The position numbers were made by a program, and so were the translations under genes. From contig JAGAXM010000033.1 in assembly GCA_017940895.1 (NCBI GenBank), forward strand, positions 1 to 64,000: 64,000 nt of DNA, given 5' to 3'. The first letter of the stretch is position 1. The number at the start of each line of letters is the position of its first letter. Under the pieces are notes generated by a model. It saw only the letters and a program-made list of their open reading frames with translations. It was not told the origin of the DNA and made no database searches. This document shows, piece by piece, positions 52,012 to 60,696 of this stretch. Source of the stretch: Clostridiales bacterium (GTDB lineage: Bacteria > Bacillota > Clostridia > Saccharofermentanales > Saccharofermentanaceae).

Positions 52012-52794
52012 ATGAACGACAAGAATAACACTGCATCCAAAACTCTTTGCATAATATCAACTGTCGTGTTGGTATTAAGCGTTATTGGAACGCCGTTCTT
52101 TATCGTAATGTGGGTTCTGTCAGGGTTCGGCGGCAACGCAGCCCTGACAGACTCCTTAACGTCCCTCATCTTAGCCGGAGGCTTCGGGTTCTTTGTAAGC
52201 CTTGTCCTTGCCATCATCGCGAAAAGTATCAACACCAAGAGCATATATGCGACTGTGTGCATCATTATTTCTGCTATACCTGTACTTATAACGATAGTAC
52301 TGGTCATAATTCTTTCTTCTTATGTAAGAAAGATCCAAAACGAGATCAATCAGATAGAGCGAGCACAGGTTGTTGAGAATTATACTGGTGAGTGGGAAGA
52401 CGAAGTACAGGCGTGCCTCGACAGGCATCAATTCGATATTGCTGATATCAACTTCGATTACGTAAGTGATGAAGCCGGTAATGACCTGGTGCTCCTGATC
52501 TATATCTCAAGAGATGCTCAGCAAACTGAACTCGATCAGCTAAATGATTTTCTGCATGAGATAAGAGATTTATGTTTCGCTTATGAGAAAACAGTTCAGG
52601 TCATCCCCTGCTACTTTGATCCCGATGATGAGAATCTGGATTATACGACATACTTCTGGCTCACGGGCGACGAAGATGACATCCTCATAGACATCGATAT
52701 GAACAGATCGACATCTTCCGTATACTCCTGGTACAGACCGGAGAATCTCCCTGATAGAGCTGACGATTGTAATGTATTATTAGTGGTATATTAA
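52012..52794 (+). CDS. Membrane protein of unknown function
   Basis: 260 residues. Three TM helices in the first 110 residues (about 11-36, 47-69 and 78-106), then a soluble acidic domain (about 110-260) with a helix EINQIERAQVVENYTGEWEDEVQACLDRH and strand-rich C-terminus (VLLIYISRDAQQTELDQLNDFL, VIPCYFDPDDENLDYTTYFW). No known domain recognised. The start ATG lies 8 nt after the upstream remnant and has only a weak ribosome site. Followed by a strong terminator. Part of the accessory stretch next to tRNA-Pro. Confidence 0.65.
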   Translation: MNDKNNTASKTLCIISTVVLVLSVIGTPFFIVMWVLSGFGGNAALTDSLTSLILAGGFGFFVSLVLAIIAKSINTKSIYATVCIIISAIPVLITIVLVIILSSYVRKIQNEINQIERAQVVENYTGEWEDEVQACLDRHQFDIADINFDYVSDEAGNDLVLLIYISRDAQQTELDQLNDFLHEIRDLCFAYEKTVQVIPCYFDPDDENLDYTTYFWLTGDEDDILIDIDMNRSTSSVYSWYRPENLPDRADDCNVLLVVY

Positions 52795-52851
52795 ATTTCA
52801 TCGAGAGAAGGGCACTGTCCCTTATCTTTTAGCTGGCTCATATAGATTTAA

Positions 52852-52881
52852 AAACGCCTAGAGCATCAACTCTAGGCGTTT
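52852..52881. terminator. Intrinsic terminator
   Basis: AAACGCCTAGAG / CTCTAGGCGTTT, a 12-bp perfect stem with loop CATCAA, A-rich before and TTTAT after. Confidence 0.8.
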
Positions 52882-52901
52882 ATCGTTGGACGCTTCTTTC
52901 T

Positions 52902-52924
52902 ATTTTGTCGTAAATTTGTCGTAA
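52902..52924 (+). repeat. Tandem 11/12-bp repeat next to tRNA-Pro
   Basis: ATTTTGTCGTAA (52902-52913) followed directly by ATTTGTCGTAA (52914-52924). It lies 75 nt from the 3' end of tRNA-Pro, a common integration target. It could be a leftover integrase arm-type site; speculative. The remainder of 52882-52999 shows nothing else clear. Confidence 0.5.
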
Positions 52925-52999
52925 GTTGTGTTTTCTTAGAAGTTGGAATTCCTCGAAACCCTTGAAATTACTGACTTCCCACGACATGTATAAAAAGTG

Positions 53000-53075
53000 T
53001 GGTCGAGGTGACAGGATTCGAACCTGCGGCCCCATGCTCCCAAAGCACGTACGCTACCAACTGCGCTACACCTCG
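53000..53075 (-). tRNA. tRNA-Pro (anticodon UGG)
   Basis: On the minus strand a full cloverleaf: acceptor CGAGGTG/CACCTCG, D-arm with AGCGCAGTTGGTAGCG, anticodon loop TTTGGGA (TGG, proline), T-arm with GGTTCGAATCC and an encoded CCA at 53002-53000. Its 3' end points at the accessory region on the left. Confidence 0.95.
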
Positions 53076-53106
53076 ATGTAATTGCTTATGAATTGTACCA
53101 TAGCGT

Positions 53107-53139
53107 AAAAAACTGCGCCAGAAATAAATCCGGCGCAGT
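53107..53139 (-). terminator. Intrinsic terminator of the GH3 gene
   Basis: ACTGCGCC (53112-53119) pairs with GGCGCAGT (53132-53139); read leftward it is followed by a TTTTTT run. Confidence 0.85.
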
Positions 53140-53166
53140 CTTTGTGTTTAGTTTCTTAAGTAATTG

Positions 53167-55074
53167 TCAGTTCGCTGCACTCCAGCCGACACCGTAGAGG
53201 TAGTTCTCCGTGCCGATGTCATCTTCAGAAGTGTAGTAGGGCATGGGGAGTGTTCCCGTCATAGGCACGTTGCCGACGAGAATGTCTGCAATGCCGTTGC
53301 CGCCTTCGGAACCGGGCAGATAGCAGAAGTAGCAGGAATCCCATTCGTCGATGTAATCTTCTACGATCAGGTTACGACCTGCGACTACGAGTGTAACGAT
53401 GGGAAGATCGAGATCTGCCGCATCATTGATAGCCTGCTCGTTGCCGTCGAGAGTCTGTGAACCGTCCGTAATGGAAAGAGAAGACGTATCACCGTTCCAC
53501 TCGGCATACGGGTATTCACCGACGCAGAGGATAACGAGATCGCAGGATTCGGCCATGTCGGGATCTGTAACTACTTCGAAGCCGATCTCATCTGCTGCAG
53601 CCTCGAGACCGTCAAGAATGGTTACGCCTTCGGGAACTGCACGGTAGCCCAATTCGCTGTCTGCAGCGCCTTCCCAGCCGTATGTCCAGCCGCCGCACAG
53701 AACGCCTGTATCGTCTGCTGCAGGGCCCATAACGAGCACTCTCATTCCGGGCTCGATAGTGGCGTAGTCACCGAGCTTCATCGGGACGATGGACTCGGCA
53801 GCGAGAAGCCTTGCGACCTCATGCGAACGGTCGGAGTTGAACTCGTATGTTGTGTCGAAGTTCTCGATGTAAGGATCGTCGAACAGACCGACATCGATCT
53901 TGACCTGAATGATCCTTCTTACTGCATCATCGACTCTCTCTTCGGAGATGTCTCCGTTCTCAACTGCTTCCACGATGCACTGACGTGCCTGCTCGTAGTT
54001 GCCTGCTTCCATGAGCATATCGATGCCTGCGTTGACCGCGAGGCAGACGTTCTCGTACAGATTGGAGCCGGAGCACTTCTCGATGGAATCCCAGTCGGAG
54101 ATGATGAAGCCTTCGAAGCCGAAGTCATTCTTAAGGATCTGAATGTATTCTGCATTCTCGTGCATCTTCGTGCCCCACAGGGAAGTGTGGGAAATCATGA
54201 TGGTCTGTGCACCGATCTCGATCATGTGCTGATAAACTGCAAGGCACTCATCGATCTGTTCCTGTGTAGGCTGTGAGTCGCCTCTGTCGATAAGACGGTT
54301 GATGCCTTCGGAATTCTCCCCCGTGCCGTATACGACGTATCCCTCTGCAAAAAAGTGCTTGGGGCATACGATAACGCCCTCGGACAACTGACCTGTTATA
54401 AAGGCTGTTGCCATAGAGTCGCACAGGTCGAACTCGGATGAGTAGCACTCATAAGTTCTGCCCCAGCGGGGGTCGATACAGTTGTTTACAACAGGAGCGA
54501 AATTGAAGATCTGCGCTGCGTGGATCATTTCGCTTCCTACGATGGCGCCGTACTCTTCCGTGAGCTCGGGGTCGTTAGCCGCGCCGATGTTGATGTTGTG
54601 AGGGAAGATGACGCATCCGCTTGTGAAGTTAACGCCGTGTACGCTGTCCTGTCCGTAAAGCATCGGGATGCCTGCATCAGAAGCGAGAGCCGCATCCTGG
54701 TAAGCGTCGGTAATGTCTCTCCAACTGCTTACGGAAAGCTCGGGGAACATTCCGTAGTGGCTTAATACGGAGCCGTAACCGAATTCTTCCATGTCATCGT
54801 AATCGAGGTTATAGAGCGCGCCCTGAACCATCTGAGCAGCCTTCTGCTCGAGAGTCAGAGTCGCGACGATCTGTTCTGCCGTAAGTCCTGTGTAGTCGGT
54901 AATGTCAGCCTCATAAACAGTCTCCGGGGCAGTCTGAACCGCTTCTGATTCCGCGGAAGTCTCGGTTAACTGTTCTTCAGATTCTGCTGTTGTCTCGACC
55001 GTGGACAAGTTGCTGCAGGCATTTGTCATGAGCATAACCGCCAACAGCCAAGCTGTAATCTTAATCTTTTTCAT
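53167..55074 (-). CDS. Glycoside hydrolase family 3 lipoprotein
   Basis: 635 residues. Lipobox MTNAC (Cys20) then a Thr/Glu/Ser-rich linker and the GH3 TIM barrel: LTLEQKAAQMVQGAL near 75, YGQDSVHGVNF near 140, NNCIDPRWGRTYECYSSE near 200, CPKHFFAEGY near 233 and nucleophile Asp in GFIISDWDSIE near 325. The C-terminal alpha/beta sandwich (LVMGPAADDTGVLCGGW, CDLVILCVGEYPYAEWNGD) is complete, but no fibronectin domain follows. Likely a cell-surface exo-beta-glucosidase or related enzyme. Monocistronic with its own terminator. Confidence 0.9.
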   Translation of the reverse strand: MKKIKITAWLLAVMLMTNACSNLSTVETTAESEEQLTETSAESEAVQTAPETVYEADITDYTGLTAEQIVATLTLEQKAAQMVQGALYNLDYDDMEEFGYGSVLSHYGMFPELSVSSWRDITDAYQDAALASDAGIPMLYGQDSVHGVNFTSGCVIFPHNINIGAANDPELTEEYGAIVGSEMIHAAQIFNFAPVVNNCIDPRWGRTYECYSSEFDLCDSMATAFITGQLSEGVIVCPKHFFAEGYVVYGTGENSEGINRLIDRGDSQPTQEQIDECLAVYQHMIEIGAQTIMISHTSLWGTKMHENAEYIQILKNDFGFEGFIISDWDSIEKCSGSNLYENVCLAVNAGIDMLMEAGNYEQARQCIVEAVENGDISEERVDDAVRRIIQVKIDVGLFDDPYIENFDTTYEFNSDRSHEVARLLAAESIVPMKLGDYATIEPGMRVLVMGPAADDTGVLCGGWTYGWEGAADSELGYRAVPEGVTILDGLEAAADEIGFEVVTDPDMAESCDLVILCVGEYPYAEWNGDTSSLSITDGSQTLDGNEQAINDAADLDLPIVTLVVAGRNLIVEDYIDEWDSCYFCYLPGSEGGNGIADILVGNVPMTGTLPMPYYTSEDDIGTENYLYGVGWSAAN

Positions 55075-55157
55075 ATTGTTTACCTCGTCGTTTGATTAGA
55101 CAATGTATATTATAATAAATAGAGGTTTAATTGGTAGAAGTATTATCCGGGGGGTAT

Positions 55158-56879
55158 ATGGGAAAGAAATCAGTAAGAGAGATGAGTGTGGCTGAAAGAC
55201 GGAGCAAATCTCTTGAGGCCAAGACCATCAGAGGTCTTATCACCATAAGTATTCTCCTTGGAATTGCACTTCTAGCTACCGGACTGGGTTTGTATACCTA
55301 TTCTATTGGCAGGCAATATATCAGAGATGCACATTATCTCTCTCACATAGCCGCATCTTCCGCTTCTCACGGAACTGATGTTCTTGAGATGTCTGACGCT
55401 GTCATGGCAAGATACAGGAGTCTTACCGACGAGCAGATAAATATGATTGGCACCGATGAATACAGGGCTCTCTTTGCGGACTGTCAGCAGGATTATGACT
55501 ACCGTATGCTGGTAAAGATTCTCGCTCAGTACATCACTTTCGATGAGGTTTCTGATGTCTATATCGCCATGTATGATGAGCAGACCTGCAGGATGGTCTA
55601 TATCGTTGATCCCGATCCGGAGGGAACACTCTATCCCGGCGAGTGGGAAGATGTTAACTATGATGGAATGGAGAAGTTCTTAAATTACAGCGGTGACGGC
55701 ATTCTCTATGATATCGACTATACCGATAAATACGGCTGGATGTGTACCGTTGGCACTCCGCTTCTTGATGACGACGGCAGGATAGTTGCTTTTGTGCTTG
55801 TCGATCTTACAATAGATGAACTGTGGTCCGGTATGCGCACTTATGTTACGCAGATAACCCTTATGCTCCTTCTTATCGTTCTGGTGCTGATGCTTGTTAC
55901 TGTGCGTAATATCGAGAGACATCTTGTGCGCCCGATCAACCAGATCGCAGATGCTGCCCAGGCTTATGTCGATGACAGGAAAGCAGGCAAGAGGGGCGGA
56001 CAGCACTTCTCCAAACTCGATATACATACCGGAGATGAGATCGAGAACTTAAGCCTTACGATGGCTGAGATGGAAGGCGAGATGGCCGACTTTATTCAGG
56101 ACCTCGCGACCGTTACTGCCGAGAAGGAGCGTATCAGCACAGAACTTTCCGTTGCTACGAGAATACAGGCTGCGATGCTTCCGCATATCTTCCCGGCGTT
56201 CCCCGACAGGCCCGAGTTCGATGTATATGCGACTATGGACCCGGCGAAAGAGGTCGGAGGCGATTTTTACGATTACTTCCTAATCGATGACGACCATCTG
56301 TGTCTTGTTATGGCAGACGTATCCGGTAAGGGCGTCCCTGCGGCGCTGTTCATGATGGCATCCAAGATCATGCTCGCGAACTATGCGAAAATGGGTAAGA
56401 CACCTTCCGAGATCCTCACGATCACAAACGATACCATAAGTTCCAATAACAGGGAGGAGATGTTCGTTACCGTATGGCTCGGTATCTTCGAGATCTCTAC
56501 GGGTAAACTGGTCGCATCCAATGCAGGTCATGAGTATCCGATCCTGAAGAAGGACGGCAAGTTCGAGATCTACAAGGATCACCACGGCATGGTTATAGGT
56601 TACGAAGAGGGTATGGTCTACAAGGATTATGAGATCATGATGAAGCCCGGAGACAAGCTGTTCTTATACACTGACGGCGTTACCGAGGCTACCGATGATA
56701 ACGAGAAGCTTTTCGGCATGGAGCGCATGATAGACGCACTTAACAAGGATCCCGAGACGGATCCCGTGCAGACGCTTAAGAATGTCAGAGTGGGTGTGGA
56801 TGCGTTCGTAAAGGATGCGGAGCAGTTCGATGATCTGACTATGCTTTGCTTCGAGTACCGCTCTCCTGAACGATCTTGA
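55158..56879 (+). CDS. Membrane PP2C/SpoIIE-type (RsbU-like) phosphatase with HAMP
   Basis: About 573 residues from the ATG at 55158 (GGGGGG 5 nt upstream; the frame is open to 55131). TM1 at about 28-50, an extracytoplasmic sensor domain, TM2 at about 240-260, HAMP (about 260-320: NIERHLVRPINQIADAAQAY) and a coiled coil. The catalytic domain has AAMLPHIFPAFPDRPEFD, MDPAKEVGGDFYDYFLIDDDHLCLVMADVSGKGVPAAL (metal Asp residues) and YTDGVTEATDDNEKLFG. It would dephosphorylate a partner such as an anti-anti-sigma factor; none is encoded nearby. Its 3' end overlaps the convergent EAL gene by 41 nt. Confidence 0.9.
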   Translation: MGKKSVREMSVAERRSKSLEAKTIRGLITISILLGIALLATGLGLYTYSIGRQYIRDAHYLSHIAASSASHGTDVLEMSDAVMARYRSLTDEQINMIGTDEYRALFADCQQDYDYRMLVKILAQYITFDEVSDVYIAMYDEQTCRMVYIVDPDPEGTLYPGEWEDVNYDGMEKFLNYSGDGILYDIDYTDKYGWMCTVGTPLLDDDGRIVAFVLVDLTIDELWSGMRTYVTQITLMLLLIVLVLMLVTVRNIERHLVRPINQIADAAQAYVDDRKAGKRGGQHFSKLDIHTGDEIENLSLTMAEMEGEMADFIQDLATVTAEKERISTELSVATRIQAAMLPHIFPAFPDRPEFDVYATMDPAKEVGGDFYDYFLIDDDHLCLVMADVSGKGVPAALFMMASKIMLANYAKMGKTPSEILTITNDTISSNNREEMFVTVWLGIFEISTGKLVASNAGHEYPILKKDGKFEIYKDHHGMVIGYEEGMVYKDYEIMMKPGDKLFLYTDGVTEATDDNEKLFGMERMIDALNKDPETDPVQTLKNVRVGVDAFVKDAEQFDDLTMLCFEYRSPERS

Positions 56880-58776
56880 GGAACTTGTCCTTGGGAACGG
56901 GCTTTGAGAAGAAATAGCCCTGCAGGTAATTAACTCCCATAGGCTCGAGCAGCTTGATCTGCGCCTCTGTCTCTACGCCTTCCACGAGAATGCTAAGATG
57001 CATCTGATGGATCATCCTTATATTGTTCTCGAGAATAATGAATCCGAGTTTGCTTTTCTCAGCTTCCCACAGGATGCTCTTATCAATCTTGATGCAGTCG
57101 AGGTTCATTAACGCCAGAGCCTTCATGTTCGAATAACCCGTGCCGTAGTCGTCGAGCGAGAATTGGAAACCTTCTTTCTTAAGGTTGTTGATCGCGGTAT
57201 TCATTATCTCGTAGTTCTCGGAGGAGATGGATTCGGTTACCTCGAAGTTTATAAACTTCTTGTCGACGCCTGTCATCTCGACAAGTCCGTTGACATGCTC
57301 CACGAAGTCGGGCTTCATAAGCTGCATTACAGACAGATTGACGTTGATGCAGTCTACGATCTCATCGAGTTTCTCTTCCTTGATGGTCTTACATACATCC
57401 ATAAGAACGAAGTCGTCTATCGCATCGATAAGACCGATATTCTCGGCGACGGGAATGAACTCGTCAGGGAACAGCATTCCCATCTCATCGTCATGAAGTC
57501 TTACGAGTGCCTCGGCGCCGTGAAGTCTTCTGCCGTCGATCGTATAAGTGGGCTGGTAGTAGACTTCGAACTTGCCGTCTGCAAGACCGTTCGAGATCGA
57601 CTTCTCTATCGCTGAACCTCTCAGGATATTATCGAGATCGGCTCCTGAAAGGATCTTCTTCTCCTTCTTGCCGGGCTTAAAGCTCTCGAACATATAAAGA
57701 GCGTCGTTAAGCGATTCGAGCTGCTCCGGGATCTTCGCTATAAGAAGGGAAGATGACAGCAGTACCATTGTGTCGGCGAGCTTCCACGGCTTATCGAATC
57801 TTAATGCGATTCTTGATGCAAGATCGTAAGCCTCATCGTCGCTTCTGCCGAACAAAGTAAGGATGAAAGTCCTGCGCCCGAGTTTATAGATATTGTATTT
57901 CTTGTGGATGGTCTCGAGGTAATCGGCGACCTTCTTCTCGGCGAGCTCGCGGTTCGCTATACCGCTTTTACGGGAGATGATCTCAGGGGTCTCGATCCTT
58001 AGGCAGATCGCATGCAGCTTTGTCTTGTTGATGAGGTAACCTTCGAGGTCCATGATGAACGCCTGACGATTATAAAGACCCGTCTCTGTGTCAATCCTGT
58101 CGTCTTCGTTCTCGATGATCATCATGACGCCGGTAAGACCGATCGCCTCTGCGAAAAGCTCGACTTTAAGATTCGGATTGATAAGCTGGATCACAATACC
58201 GGCAACCGTGATGGTCGTGAACATGATCATGCCGACCTTTCTCTTCCTGTTAAGTGCGCTCCATGCAGTGTACAGATATTTAAGTGCGAGGAAGAGGAAG
58301 AGGGCGGCCGCGAGGTAGATGATGGACTCGCCCCAGTTACGTGTGAATTTGTTGTCCGCGTCGCGGTAGTAGACCCATTTGGTAAAAGGGTTCGTTATGG
58401 CAAGAAGTTCTGTCAGTCCGAATACCGTATAGTAGAAGTATTTCTTCTTATTGGAATTCGACTTAAAAACAACACCGCACACATGCGAGATGTAGAAGAA
58501 GAACATCGGTGCAAGGGCGGTGTGGAAAACAAAGTAGAAGTATCTCGCGCGGTCTGTAACCTGCACCGCGATATCGTTTGTCTCCATGAACGGAGCATAG
58601 TAGCCCGTCAGTGTGTTGCAAATGCCGTTGACTGATACGATGCACAGAAGGATCATGAAGATCTTATTCTGCGTTTTGCCCATCGTATTCTGGACCCTTA
58701 CGAAAAGGAAATCAGACATGCAGACACAGACTGCTGCAAAAGATAATGCGAATGTCAGATTATAGAATCTGTCCAT
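56839..58776 (-). CDS. Membrane EAL-domain c-di-GMP phosphodiesterase with degenerate GGDEF
   Basis: 645 residues: about seven N-terminal TM helices (residues 5-225), a GGDEF-like domain (about 235-370, DTETGLYNRQAFIMDLEGY) in which the GGDEF motif is replaced by LGRRTFIL, and a complete EAL domain. EAL residues are all present: GAEALVRL, NVNLSVMQL, NFEVTESI, LDDYGTGYSNM, IKIDKSI, VEGVETEAQ, QGYFFSKP. It should cleave c-di-GMP to pGpG, with the dead GGDEF as a possible GTP sensor. GGAGGTC precedes the ATG. Lies 24 nt downstream of the DHH gene. Confidence 0.9.
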   Translation of the reverse strand: MDRFYNLTFALSFAAVCVCMSDFLFVRVQNTMGKTQNKIFMILLCIVSVNGICNTLTGYYAPFMETNDIAVQVTDRARYFYFVFHTALAPMFFFYISHVCGVVFKSNSNKKKYFYYTVFGLTELLAITNPFTKWVYYRDADNKFTRNWGESIIYLAAALFLFLALKYLYTAWSALNRKRKVGMIMFTTITVAGIVIQLINPNLKVELFAEAIGLTGVMMIIENEDDRIDTETGLYNRQAFIMDLEGYLINKTKLHAICLRIETPEIISRKSGIANRELAEKKVADYLETIHKKYNIYKLGRRTFILTLFGRSDDEAYDLASRIALRFDKPWKLADTMVLLSSSLLIAKIPEQLESLNDALYMFESFKPGKKEKKILSGADLDNILRGSAIEKSISNGLADGKFEVYYQPTYTIDGRRLHGAEALVRLHDDEMGMLFPDEFIPVAENIGLIDAIDDFVLMDVCKTIKEEKLDEIVDCINVNLSVMQLMKPDFVEHVNGLVEMTGVDKKFINFEVTESISSENYEIMNTAINNLKKEGFQFSLDDYGTGYSNMKALALMNLDCIKIDKSILWEAEKSKLGFIILENNIRMIHQMHLSILVEGVETEAQIKLLEPMGVNYLQGYFFSKPVPKDKFLKIVQESGTRSKA

Positions 58777-58800
58777 GAAGACCTCCGGGGAGGGGGTATC

Positions 58801-59733
58801 TTATGGGTGAGTATTCAGCATCGCGATGATATCGGGAAGCATCTCGTCGACCTTATCGTTGTCGAGTTGACATGTACCGGCATTGGGATGTCCGCCGCCG
58901 CCGTAGTCGAGACAGAGCTGACCGATATCGAGTGTACCAGCCTTGTTGATGATGGACTTGCCGATCATGACCGCGGTGTTCTGCTTCTTAAAGCCCCACG
59001 CTACGTGAACGCTCATCTCGACCTCGGGCCACATCGCATATACCATGAAGCGGTTGCCTGCGTAGATAGTCTCCAGAGGTCTTAAGTCGATTACTGCGAC
59101 CTTGTCGTGAATAACGACAGTGTCCTTAAGCTGCTGCTTGAACAGTTCCTGCTGCTCAAAGTAAAGATCTACTCTCTCCTTAACATCGGGAAGTGCGAGG
59201 ACTTCTTCGATGGAGTGGTTCGTGCAGTAGGTAATGAGCTCCATCATAAGATCATAGTTGGATATTCTGAAGTTATGGAAACGGCCGAGACCCGTTCTTG
59301 CATCCATAAGGAAGTTCATGAGGACCCAGTCCTTAGGGTGGAGGATCTCGTCAGCCGTGAAGTCTGCGGAATCGCCCTTATCAACAGCTTCCATGATCTC
59401 TGTCGTAACTGTCTTGAATGTCTCTGCGCCGCCGTAGTAATCGTAAACTACGCGTGCTGCGGACTTGGCAACATAACAGATATACTGCTCCTTGATAGCT
59501 TCCATATCGTTACGTGAAAGCTCACTCTCGTGATGGTCAAATGCGATTCCTACTCGAGGATCGAAAGGAAGGTTGGTCGTGATATCGTTGTTGGACAATT
59601 CAACTTTGCCGTCCTGTACATCCTTGGGATGAACGAACTTGATATCGCCGATAACGTCGAGCTCTCTGAAGAGCATTGCACATACCAGACCGTCAAAGTC
59701 ACTTCTAGTTACGAGACGCATTTTGTCTTCCAT
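58801..59733 (-). CDS. DHH-family phosphoesterase
   Basis: About 310 residues from the ATG at 59733 (GGAGG about 8 nt upstream; the open frame to 59763 precedes it). Asp-rich motifs of the DHH superfamily: RSDFDGLVCAMLF, IAFDHHESE and VDKGDSADF, with the C-terminal DHHA1 glycine motif YGGGGHPNAGTCQLD. Relatives include NrnA-type nanoRNases/pAp phosphatases, exopolyphosphatases and cyclic-dinucleotide hydrolases; this subfamily's substrate is not certain. It is directly upstream of an EAL phosphodiesterase on the same strand, so degradation of pGpG is an attractive but unproven role. Confidence 0.8.
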   Translation of the reverse strand: MEDKMRLVTRSDFDGLVCAMLFRELDVIGDIKFVHPKDVQDGKVELSNNDITTNLPFDPRVGIAFDHHESELSRNDMEAIKEQYICYVAKSAARVVYDYYGGAETFKTVTTEIMEAVDKGDSADFTADEILHPKDWVLMNFLMDARTGLGRFHNFRISNYDLMMELITYCTNHSIEEVLALPDVKERVDLYFEQQELFKQQLKDTVVIHDKVAVIDLRPLETIYAGNRFMVYAMWPEVEMSVHVAWGFKKQNTAVMIGKSIINKAGTLDIGQLCLDYGGGGHPNAGTCQLDNDKVDEMLPDIIAMLNTHP

Positions 59734-59827
59734 ATAAATACCTCCGTGAGAGTTATTATCCACTTATAATGATAACAACTCGCAGGAGGTAAAGTTTAAA
59801 ACTATATGTAAATAAAAATTTAAATGA

Positions 59828-60562
59828 TCAGTCTAAGTCCGGATCGATATGGAGCTTCTCCATGTCGTGCATCCACTTGCTGAATGCATCCGTGACCTTG
59901 TGGGCATCGTTGTCATAGTCCTTGCCGTAGATGGGCTCGCCTATGTAGATGATGAGCTTTCTTCTCTTGAAAGGTGCCTTCCAGGGGTGAGGCCACTTCT
60001 GGGTTCTCGGCCAGATCTGATATGCACCGGAGATGTAGACGGGGACGAGGGGTACGCCTGCCTTGACTGCGATATAAGCAGCGCCGTCCTTCATGGGACC
60101 GAGCTTACCGTCGTGCGTACGTGTGCCTTCGGGGAAAACGAAGCAGATGTTGCCCTTTTCGACTTCCTTCTTAGCCTTGATGAGGCCGCGCACGGGATTG
60201 CCGTAACGGTCTACCGCGATGCCGCGTCCTACCTGCATGATGAGTCTTCCCAAAGACCCATAGTCAGTCTCGAGGTCTGCACCTACGAGAGCGCACATCC
60301 ACTTGAAGTGTCCGCGGGGAAGCCACTTGTCTATAAGCACGCCGTCAGCAAAGCACTGATGGTTGGCTGCAACAACATAAGGATTGTTCTTAGGGAAATT
60401 GTCTCTGCCGACACACTTGAAGTCGGTCAGGATGGTGGTGAGAAAGAGGAAACCTATCTTCGCGAGGTTGCCCTTGATGCCTCTTTTTACCGGGTACTTC
60501 TCATCAAGCTGCTTGTGATGATCAGCGCCCTTCGTGGTCGTATTTACCTTGTCTTCAGCCAT
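59828..60562 (-). CDS. plsC: 1-acyl-sn-glycerol-3-phosphate acyltransferase (PlsC family)
   Basis: 244 residues. Acyltransferase motifs in order: VVAANHQCFADGVLI (NHx4D box, with Cys and Phe in the middle), then GRGIAVDRYGNPVRGLIKAK, FPEGTRTHDGKLGPMKDGAAYIAVKAGVPLVPVYI. It acylates lysophosphatidate at the membrane to give phosphatidate. One weak N-terminal membrane segment (IGFLFLTTILTDF). The divergent gene encodes an acyl-CoA synthetase, so the pair may share a role in fatty acid handling. Confidence 0.9.
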   Translation of the reverse strand: MAEDKVNTTTKGADHHKQLDEKYPVKRGIKGNLAKIGFLFLTTILTDFKCVGRDNFPKNNPYVVAANHQCFADGVLIDKWLPRGHFKWMCALVGADLETDYGSLGRLIMQVGRGIAVDRYGNPVRGLIKAKKEVEKGNICFVFPEGTRTHDGKLGPMKDGAAYIAVKAGVPLVPVYISGAYQIWPRTQKWPHPWKAPFKRRKLIIYIGEPIYGKDYDNDAHKVTDAFSKWMHDMEKLHIDPDLD

Positions 60563-60696
60563 AAATAAACCTCTGTAACAATGTTAATTCCGCTTAAACT
60601 TATAATAATCATAACGATAATACTTCTTAAGTCAAACTATTATAGACTTAAAATAATCAAAATGTTATTATCTTATAGTTTTGAACGGAGGTCGTA

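Noticed and set aside
52012-52794. Assigning the 260-residue membrane protein to a phage holin or superinfection gene
   Set aside because: It has three TM helices but a large soluble domain and no phage neighbours.
56839-58776. Active diguanylate cyclase activity of the EAL protein
   Set aside because: The GGDEF signature is replaced by LGRRTFIL, so synthesis of c-di-GMP is unlikely.
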